A stretch of 64,000 bases of DNA, taken from assembly GCA_030141605.1 (NCBI GenBank), contig JAQGDQ010000092.1:595730-659729 (forward strand), read 5' to 3'. Origin of the DNA: Tubiluchus corallicola. Its lineage: Eukaryota; Priapulida; Priapulimorpha; Priapulimorphida; Tubiluchidae. Shown piece after piece: positions 45,926 through 64,000 of the stretch. Position 1 is the first letter of the stretch, and every line of letters starts with the position of its first letter. The notes beneath the pieces were generated by a model, which made no database searches, was not told the origin of the DNA, and was given only the letters and a program-made list of their open reading frames with translations. Made by a program: the position numbers and the translations under genes.

Positions 45926-48900
45926 ACTTGGTGGAGTCGGCTTGCTTATAAGGAAAGACAAACCTTATACAGTGAGAAAAGACCTATGCCACATCAATGA
46001 TCCAGACATAGAATCACTTTTCATTGAATTACGCAGCAAGAATAAAAATACAATATTGGGAGTAATATATAGACCACTTGTGAAAATCCTAACCATTTTA
46101 CAGACAAAATACAGAACACTATGGCAATTGTTAATAGACAAAACAAACATATTTTCTTACTAGGAGACTATAATATAAATTTAATAAACCACGCTTCTCA
46201 CAACGAAACGGGACACTTTTTAGACACAATGCTGACCAATTATCTGTTTCCTACTGTTACAAGACCAACAAGAATTACGCCTTATTCAGCAACACTAATT
46301 GATAATATATTTACTAATGCACTAGATTACAAGTATAAATCAGGTATTTTTCTAACAGATATAACAGATCACCTCCCAATTTTTTTAATTATTGATCTCA
46401 AAATTGAAACATACAGTAAGGAATACGTGCGCAAACATATTTATAATGTTCATATAAAAAACAAAATTATCCAAGATTTAAATCAATGTGACTTGTCAGA
46501 TTTATATTCTGCAACTAATACCGAAGACGCATACAATTTATTTCATACTAAGCTTTCTGATATCTATAACAAACATATTAAACTACAGAAAAGCAATAAC
46601 AATCATCAAGCAGCAAAAAAACCTTGGATCACTACAGCAATTTTAGTAAGTGTTAAGCGGAAAAATAAAATGTATCGTTCTCTGGTGAACAAGACAAATA
46701 ATGACGTATCTGAAGTAGAATACAAACGATATAGAAATGAACTTAATACAGTTATAAAAGCATCAAAATGTCAGTATTATAGGGATAGATTGATGACAGT
46801 TAAAGATAACATAAAAAAGACATGGGATACAATGAAAGAAATTATGCATAAAGAAGAACAAAATCGACCCATTACGTTGTTCATAAACAATAAATTAATT
46901 AAAACTAATGTAGAGGTGGCAAATGTTTTAACGATTACTTTGCCAATATTGGACCAATATTATCAGAACAAATTGAAAACACAAACATAAATCCATGTAC
47001 ATATCTTAAGGGTACCTACCGACAAAGCTTTTTTATTAGTGCAGTAACAGAAAATGATATAATAAATACTTGTAAATCGTTTAATCGGAATAAAGGTCCT
47101 GGTAAGGACAAAATGTTACCTAAGGTCGTAATAGACACCATTGACTACATCTCTAAACATTTGCAATATTTAATTAATTTATGTTTTCTTACAGGTGAAA
47201 TACCAACGAAATTGAAAGAATCAATTATTGTTCCTTTGTTTAAATCAGATGATCCCATGTCTCTGAACAATTATAGACCAGTGTCCTTATTGCCTTTTAT
47301 ATCAAAAATATTAGAAAAAGTTTTTTACAATCAGTTATCTCATTATTTAATAAAAAAAAGAATTCTGAGTAATAAACAATTTGGTTTCAGAAAAGGTAGC
47401 TCCACTGAAATGGCCTTAACAAAAATTATAGAAAATATCATTAATACTGTTGAAAAAAATGGCACATCCTACAGAGTATTTTGCGACCTATCAAAAGCAT
47501 TTGATACAGTAAACCATGACATTCTGCTAAATAAGTTGTACTATTACGGTATCAGAGGTTTGCCTCATATGTGGCTAAAGAATTATTTAACAGGGCGCAC
47601 TCAGACAGTAAAATACAATAAAGCTTTTCCAGATGTAGCACCAATCAAATGTGGCGTGCCCCAAGGCTCAGTCCTTGGGCCACTACTTTTTCTAATTTAT
47701 ATTAATGACATCAAATTTTGTGTTAAAAATCACAATTTATTTCAGTTTGCTGATGATACAAGCATTTTTTTTAGCTTTCATAAAATAGAAACCAATATTG
47801 ACTACATAAATACAGTTCTACATGATCTAGCTATATGGTTCAAAACAAATAAACTTTCACTAAATTCATCAAAAACAAAATACATTCTGTTTAGATCCCG
47901 AAATAAACCAATTCAGGCAAACCACGATTTAATAATAGACCACAAAAGAATTACACGTGTAAAAGAACTGAAATTTCTGGGATTAATACTGAATGAGCAT
48001 CTAGACTGGTGACCACATATATTCATGATCAGATTAAAAATATCAAAAAATATAGGTATCATCTCATATATTAAAAACTTTCTGAACACCGAACATCTTC
48101 TAACATTATACAACAGTTTAATATTATCATATTTAAATTACTGCACAACATTATGGGGCTTTACTTATACTACAAATTTATAATGCTTAAGAGTTTTACA
48201 ACGAAAATTTTTACGTGTCATCTTCAAACTAGACAAAAGGAGCACAATTACTACTACACATTTTAAGCAATGTCAAATATTACTTCTGGATGATGTTATT
48301 AATTTTAATGGATGTATATACATGTATAGAACCAACAACAACTTATTTCCAACTTTTTTTGAAAATCCAGTCAAGATAAATGTAAAAAAATACAATACCA
48401 GACATAATGAATATATACCAAGACGTTGTAGAACAAATATGGGGAAACACTTCATTAGCTATATGGGGCCAGTCCTATGGAACAGACTAAGCCGCAATTC
48501 GAAATGTAGTCACTCCCTTTTAACTTTTAAAAAACCGTCAGAAAAGAAATATTTCAAAAGTATTAAGAGTAACACAATTTGATAATGGTAATAACCTGCA
48601 TTTTTTCCTACAGTAATCTTAATATAACGTGACTATGTTTAACAGGATACTGAACACTTTGTAACCATGATCACAGTTTTCCTTAGTTCTCCCTCCATTT
48701 CATCTTTCATTCACTACTCCCCCCCCATTTTTTTAAGTTTTCCACATACAGTTTGGCCTGTCAAGCTATGCTTTTAGGCTCAAACTGTATGCATCAAAAA
48801 ATTATTCTGTAATGAAATTTGCACATGTATATGCCGCATTCTGTAATTTCTTGATAATACTGCATTTATTCATATTTATATTTATATTTACTCAAATGGA

Positions 48901-48974
48901 AAATTATCTGTATTTTAATGCTAATTGTAAGATGCAATGTGGAAAATGAATAAACTCTTGAAACTCTTGAAACT
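45926..48974 (+). mobile_element. LINE B: nearly complete ORF2 (endonuclease + reverse transcriptase), inactivated
   Basis: 45926-46990: apurinic-type endonuclease, missing its N-terminal part. GVGLLIRKD and ILGVIYRP are followed by a frameshift near 46120, then LLGDYNINL, LIDNIFTN and TDHLPIF (the S/T-D-H-x-P box). A second shift near 46930 leads to the reverse transcriptase (46935-48012): NKGPGKDKMLPK, NYRPVSLLP, FGFRKGSST, DLSKAFDTVNH, GVPQGSVLGPLLF and the FADDTS catalytic box near 47750. A stop at 48010-48012 cuts the thumb; the C-terminal part (48013-48582) is still readable to GPVLWNRL. The 3' UTR ends in AATAAACTCTTGAAACTCTT (48949-48968) and a few more bases, a short tandem tail. Better preserved than LINE A, and a different family. 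Confidence 0.9.
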
Positions 48975-50601
48975 TACAGTGCGGTGTGTCCTTCTCAAAA
49001 AGATAGTCTTGTTAACTTTGGAAAGCTAACTTTTTAACTGTTGTGCGTTTCTGAGGCAGTTTAATGTCTTCGGTACACTTTCGGCTACCTCAGTCAATTG
49101 TAATCAACACAACACAGACCCGTGATCGTCGTTATAGTCAACCATCTTACACTTTCCATACTGTTACAACTACTGTATTTATGCTACTATTACTACTACT
49201 GCTAGTAAAAATGAGATGATATATTAATTAATTTTGTCAACTGTCAAAACTATTTATTTTAATGATAGTGCTCCAAGCAAGCATGAAGTTTTCTTGTTAC
49301 AAGAGAAAAGGAAAAAATGAGAAGCTACAATGTTTGTGACAATTTTTGTGACACGTACATATGGAATTTCCTTCCTACGGATAATAATATATGCTTTACC
49401 ATTAAAATATCAAGGATTTGTGGGAAAATATTCCCATACTTCCATAAAAAATGTTTTTGAAAAAGGACAAAATTACAGTGTTTTTCAAAAATGTTTTGCT
49501 GTTCCTTTATAATGAGGTATGATAGGTATAGCCGACAAGCTCCGAAGCAGGCTACAGGCTATACGTGTGTTTACAATATGACATTGGTGTGATATGTATG
49601 ATTGCATTGAATTCCTGTTTTTTCTTTTTTGCGTGAGTTATTGTTACTTTAATTCACAGTTTGATTATATTATTGCTTTAATTCAATGCTTTTCTTTTGT
49701 TCTTCGGCTGGAGTGAATTTCTTGATTTAAATTCAAATTTTTGTTTTGCGTTAACTCAAACTGTTCATTTCATTTGCCAAATTCATTTACTGCTTGCCAT
49801 TTTAATTTTAAACCCATGTCAAACTTATTATGTTAAAAAAATTTGCCAATTAAGTTACCGTTATTTTTTTATTTTTTTGTTTGTCTGGTCACACTTAAGT
49901 TTTTTCTAACATGTTTATTAAGTGCAGACAATCGCACTTAAAACATGTTAATTGATTCTTAAACGCTAGTTTATTGGCTTTTTCACGTGTAATTTTCTTT
50001 AATTTCGAACAGGGGTGCCTGACCTGCGACCACTGGTCTTTCCTGCTCTGTTTTATCTTTTTACTTTTGTTTATGTTTATTTTGTGAATATTAGTGAGAA
50101 ATAAATACTTATTTGCTTACTCACAATTAATAAAATTATAATACCTTTGCTGCACTTTTTGCAGAACACAGAACATTTTTACAACATTCTAAAATGTCCC
50201 AAAAACGCTATAATGTAGTAACATTTTGCTGTTTTTTTTTCGTGAATGATCTACAAGTGGACCTAGTGTACATGTGCATTTTTGCTTTGCAAATAAATAC
50301 CTTAACAGTCAATTTCACAAAACTCGCCACATCGCATCGTTTCAAAAATATTTCCGAGACCTTTTACTAAAATTGTTTTTAATTTTGTTAATTTTGTGAG
50401 AATGTTGTATGCTTCTCAAATGCGCCACAATGCCCGATAAAATGATTAAACTCATTTAGTCTTGAACAACAGACGTAAGTGGCGTGCAAGAATATCAGAA
50501 AAAACGAGACAGATCAGAAGATTTCTGCTATTGCTATTTTATTTTTCGGACGTTTTCGGATGACTCAGCTATAAGTTTATTGTTAGTTTTAATCGCCAAT
50601 T
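48975..50601. other. PSMC6 upstream region
   Basis: Between the LINE B tail and the PSMC6 start. A small palindromic segment, GGTATAGCC...GGCTATACG, lies at about 49526-49566. No gene and no clear promoter motif seen; the 5' UTR of PSMC6 should lie just before 50602. Confidence 0.4.
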
Positions 50602-60790
<10,189 letters not shown>

Positions 60791-60910
60791 TGGAATGTAA
60801 TTTGTATTGTATTTAATCTTGCACAATTATAAGTGAAATGTGATGCTGAAAAAAAACATAAAATTTTTGTTTGACGCCCTGCATTACCATAAAATTTTCA
60901 TGTAGACTGT

Positions 60911-60951
60911 AATAAATTTTTTCAAATGTTGAATTTGAATGGCCAAATAAA
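60911..60951 (+). terminator. Candidate PSMC6 polyadenylation signals
   Basis: AATAAA at 60911-60916 and 60946-60951, 120-160 bp after the PSMC6 stop. Their close spacing and position make them good candidates for the 3' end. Confidence 0.6.
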
Positions 60952-61905
60952 ACCTGGATTAATATTTTTCTTGAAAAAGCGCAGAGGAATAAGAAAGTTA
61001 CCGGGATAGTCTATCATATCACTGTATAACTGAAACTAGAAATTGGCATTATATGACAATGATAAGTCCTGAGATGCAGTTTTAAAATTTTCAGTTATGC
61101 ACTATAGTTTTTTTATTAAAAATACTTACACTGACAAATAAAGCAAAACATTTTTAGATACCACAATTTTTTGGGTCTAGAAAAATTTGCTCAGTTTTGC
61201 AAGCACAGCTTGGCATTTGCAGTACATATTACTACAGAATTAATTATGCAGATCTTGGAACACTTGAAACATTCCAAAGGTTGTGTTGATGATTAGTTTT
61301 ACGCATGTAATGGTAATGGGAGAAATCCATTGATTATTTTACTCTTTGTCTGGTCATGTATTTCTAGGCTTGCAACAATTGCTATGTTCAGTGTAATTAG
61401 CCACGGACTTCTGCATATTGCATAATTATAGTTTTTAAACCATAATACATGTACAACATGTTGGGTACCCCATGATCCTTTGAGAAAGACAACTAAAGAA
61501 ACTCCAGCTCTTGTAAATGAACTAGGCGGCAACAAAATGTCAAGTACCACTATTGGGCCTTTGATATATCCTGACAGAACTGCATTAAATGAATGAACAC
61601 CTAGTAAGAATGTCTTAAAAGAGTGCCCTTTGAGCAGTGTATTTCATCGGGAAGGCAAGTGAACAAAATATTGTTGCCTCATCTGAATAACAATAATTAT
61701 GCTAAACATTTCGAGACGTTTGTATAAATTTTAAATACCTTAGTTTTACAATTTTTTATAAATTCGGCAATCTTTATGGTGTGATCGGTTCAACAGTTTT
61801 TCAAACTGATCGATAATCTAATAATGAGCCATTCAGAACTTGTTCACCGATCACCACTGTTTATTCACCAATCACTGATCAGCTTATCCCATCACCAGTA
61901 AAAAT
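60952..61905. other. Intergenic, PSMC6 / Tigger relic
   Basis: No gene seen. 61780-61900 has repeated GATCAC/CCGATCAC/CTGATCAG-type motifs similar in flavour to 10800-10925 in DPP3 intron 9; these may be two relics of one unclassified dispersed repeat. The minus-strand frame 61299-61550 has no family resemblance. Confidence 0.4.
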
Positions 61906-63076
61906 TACAGTCATACCTCGTTAAACCGCCAAGCTCATTTACTGCCTCCAAAATGGCTAGGAACGAGACTGCTGTATTCAGATGTATTTAAAAGTAACCC
62001 AATATACCGACCCCCATTACCCGCCATCTGCCAAGTAAGTTAACATACAGTATATGTTTAATGGGGAAATGCCACCAGCAGTTTCAAATAGTGTGAGACA
62101 TATTCCAGTTACCCAAGAAATGCTGAGCAACAAAGCAATGTTTTTTGGTAAAGAACTAGGTGTTGATCCGAACTTTCACTACTCAAATGGCTGGATTTCT
62201 TGTTTTAATGTGTGTTACGGTATTTCTAGCTGCAAACTGTGCAGATAGTGCTGGTGTAAATATAGTAATAGACATATACTATAGTAAATATAACTGAGCC
62301 TTTTGGTCATATGCAAAAGCAAACAACCAAGATGTTTCAAACACATCAGACTGAGCTTGTTTTGTGATTATTGTGCTTGAAGGGGGAAACTGTTTGAGCA
62401 AAAACATTTCTTGCTGTCAAACTATGTTTTTTATACAGCCGATGCATAGGGGGTCACACAGCAAATACTGACAATTACAGGTACAGCACCTTATGGGTGT
62501 ATTCGATGACAACTACCCCGCAGTTTACTACTAAGCGACGCAATTCGCTTTGCCAAATGTGCTTGGAGCGCAGTTACACCTGCTATGATCAGAAATTGTT
62601 TCAGGCACACGAATATTTTATCACTTGAGTGGAGATAGCAGAGAGCAAGATAATAGTGATTAAGCTCGTGGTAGCATGAAAGCCAGCATTTGTGCTAAAA
62701 GCATGAATTAGTTTGAAAGACTGGCTGTCGAAGTTCATGACTAAGAATTTATTGACATTGACAAGAAATGCAAAATAATTTAAGGTTTTTGTGGCATTGT
62801 TTGCTTTAAACATTATATTTTCAGTTTCAATTCTAAATTTGCAGTAATAATTTTTAGACGAGACACATTTATTTACAAGTTCTTAATAAAGTTGACTGAT
62901 TTTGAGTGTAATTCACAAATGATTAATTTATTAATTTTCTTTCAATTCATTAACGTTTGGAGTAAAAATTGACTCTAACCAGAGTACACTTGTTTGCACA
63001 AAAATTTAATATACTTCGTTGTAATGACAACTTTTTTCTCGTCAAAAATTAGGCAGTATAAAGGGGTTTGACTGTA
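61906..63076. mobile_element. Tigger/pogo DNA transposon relic with a CENP-B-type HTH fragment
   Basis: Left end TACAGTCATACCTCGTTAAA; right end, reverse-complemented, TACAGTCAAACCCCTTTATA, with TA at both outer edges as expected for pogo-group target duplications. Inside, 62054-62248 (+) keeps a fragment like the second helix-turn-helix (CENP-B/Tc5 type) of Tigger transposases: IPVTQEMLSNKAMFFGKELG, then a SNGWISCF motif. The DDE catalytic part is not recognisable, so this is a decayed, internally deleted copy. Confidence 0.8.
62054..62248 (+). pseudogene. Remnant of Tigger transposase DNA-binding domain
   Basis: A 64-codon open piece whose core aligns in my memory with the CENP-B-type HTH (pattern: P-V-T/S-x-x-M-L/I-x-x-K-A-x-x-F-x-x-E-L-G, then S-x-G-W). 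It is flanked by stops and lies within the inverted repeats of the 61906-63076 element. It lacks the catalytic domain; not a functional gene. Confidence 0.65.
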
Positions 63077-63158
63077 TACATTTTAACACTTATAATAACG
63101 CCTATATTTAAGTAATAAGTTAAAACCTTTATTAAGGGTAGGCGAGCCCAGCTAGTGA

Positions 63159-63166
63159 TGACGTCA
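63159..63166. promoter_or_regulatory. Perfect CRE palindrome TGACGTCA
   Basis: An exact 8-bp cAMP-response-element consensus in intergenic DNA between the Tigger relic and the right-edge gene. Isolated; CREs usually act near transcription starts and none is evident here, so it may be chance. Confidence 0.2.
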
Positions 63167-63753
63167 TAACTGAACTTAACTTTCAACAGCACAAGCATTC
63201 CATGAGCATGTTGTTCGTGCATGCGAAAGCGAAAATCGAAGTAGCATGCTACTGTACAATATTTAGTGTGATACACAAATCTCTGTGAATTTTAAGCTTA
63301 AAAATTCAATTACAAGCTTAAATTTCAAGTTTATATTCATGCTCACACAAGCTCTCAAACGTATGCGTCACATCACAACTGAATTGAGTTGTACAGTGCC
63401 AATTTTGATGCAACACATTTCCGAGTGAAAATATATTTTAATGTGTTGAAAACATCTAACTAGCAAATGGCAAAGAATTAGCCATGCGAACCCGAAAATT
63501 AGGTCTCTGAGGTAATAATTCTGGCAAGTCATTCTTTAAAAGTTAGCATGTTCCTTTTTAATATTTTATAGGGTTGATTGTTTTGAGCTATTATTTAAGA
63601 TCGGGTCTGGTTTTGTTTTAATAACACTAGATTTTGACAGAAAGCACCACAAATAATATACACGAAGAAAAAATACTTGTACTTGACAACTAAAATAAGT
63701 ACAGTGTACTTCATAACACAGTATCGAAAGTTTGCTATAAAAATTGTCCAGTG

Positions 63754-63888
63754 TTACACTATCATCTCTAGCTGGCGAGCATATTCTATTGTTTGTTGTG
63801 CTAGATCTATCGATGGTACATGATCTAAGTCTGCTGCCTTGTCAACAATATTGAACTGTAAACTATTCTTTCCAGTATGCCACTTTCT
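63754..63888 (-). CDS. Probable last exon of an unrecognised gene entering from the right
   Basis: On the minus strand a good acceptor (CTTTGCAG, AG at 63889-63890) opens a 135-nt stretch, 44 codons then TAA (63754-63756). It reads RKWHTGKNSLQFNIVDKAAD and continues with an acidic then amphipathic helix-like segment ending ARQLEMIV. Composition and the predicted C-terminal helix look protein-coding. I do not recognise the family. The rest of the gene would lie beyond 64000. Confidence 0.5.
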   Translation of the reverse strand, partial: RKWHTGKNSLQFNIVDKAADLDHVPSIDLAQQTIEYARQLEMIV

Positions 63889-64000
63889 CTGCAAAGATAA
63901 TAAGAGTTATTACAGCAAATGTTGTGGTTAGTGGTAATAGTAATAAAACGATAGTAATTAATTATTGAACAAATTTTTAGCTGTCATGCCACAGCGTGAT

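Overview
The window is nuclear DNA from an intron-rich, A+T-rich metazoan. Genes are split into many short exons (mostly 60-220 bp) with GT-AG introns of a few hundred bp to several kb. The proteins are animal-type: dipeptidyl peptidase 3, an SR-like RNA-binding protein, the kinetochore/tethering protein ZW10, a C2H2 zinc-finger protein and the proteasome ATPase Rpt4. The repeats (several jockey/CR1/Rex-type LINE lineages, a Tigger/pogo transposase relic, a hAT-type MITE) also fit an invertebrate such as a sponge, cnidarian or slowly evolving bilaterian. I cannot name the phylum from this sequence alone.

Layout, left to right. 1-1525: no gene I can support. 1526-18489 (+): DPP3, 17 coding exons that join in frame to 725 codons plus stop. 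18490-21432: intergenic, with a possible small MITE and a LINE-like tail. 21433-25548 (+): an SRSF3/7-like RRM protein with an RGG region and three possible C-termini. 25549-28578: convergent intergenic stretch. 28579-43132 (-): ZW10, 11 coding exons, 761 codons plus stop. Its 5.1-kb intron 5 holds a complete, intronless C2H2 zinc-finger gene on the opposite strand (37125-38759, +). 43133-50601: the divergent ZW10/PSMC6 intergenic region, filled by two decayed LINEs, with one orphan candidate exon. 50602-60790 (+): PSMC6 (Rpt4), 11 exons, 398 codons plus stop, with LINE relics in introns 1 and 7. 60791-63753: intergenic, mostly a 1.17-kb Tigger/pogo relic. 63754-63888 (-): probable last exon of an unrecognised gene running off the right edge.

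The genes are unrelated housekeeping functions (peptide turnover, splicing/RNA binding, mitotic checkpoint and ER-Golgi tethering, proteasome) and show no sign of a shared pathway. The most unusual features are the antisense zinc-finger gene nested in ZW10, bracketed by two copies of one MITE family and carrying a repeated tail that alternates SUMO-consensus and CtBP-like motifs; the SR-like gene, whose two internal donors each give a short read-through ending that mimics the fully spliced terminus; and the dense, readable record of transposon insertion. All exon boundaries were set by eye from splice consensus, reading phase and recalled family sequences. No alignment or transcript data were available.
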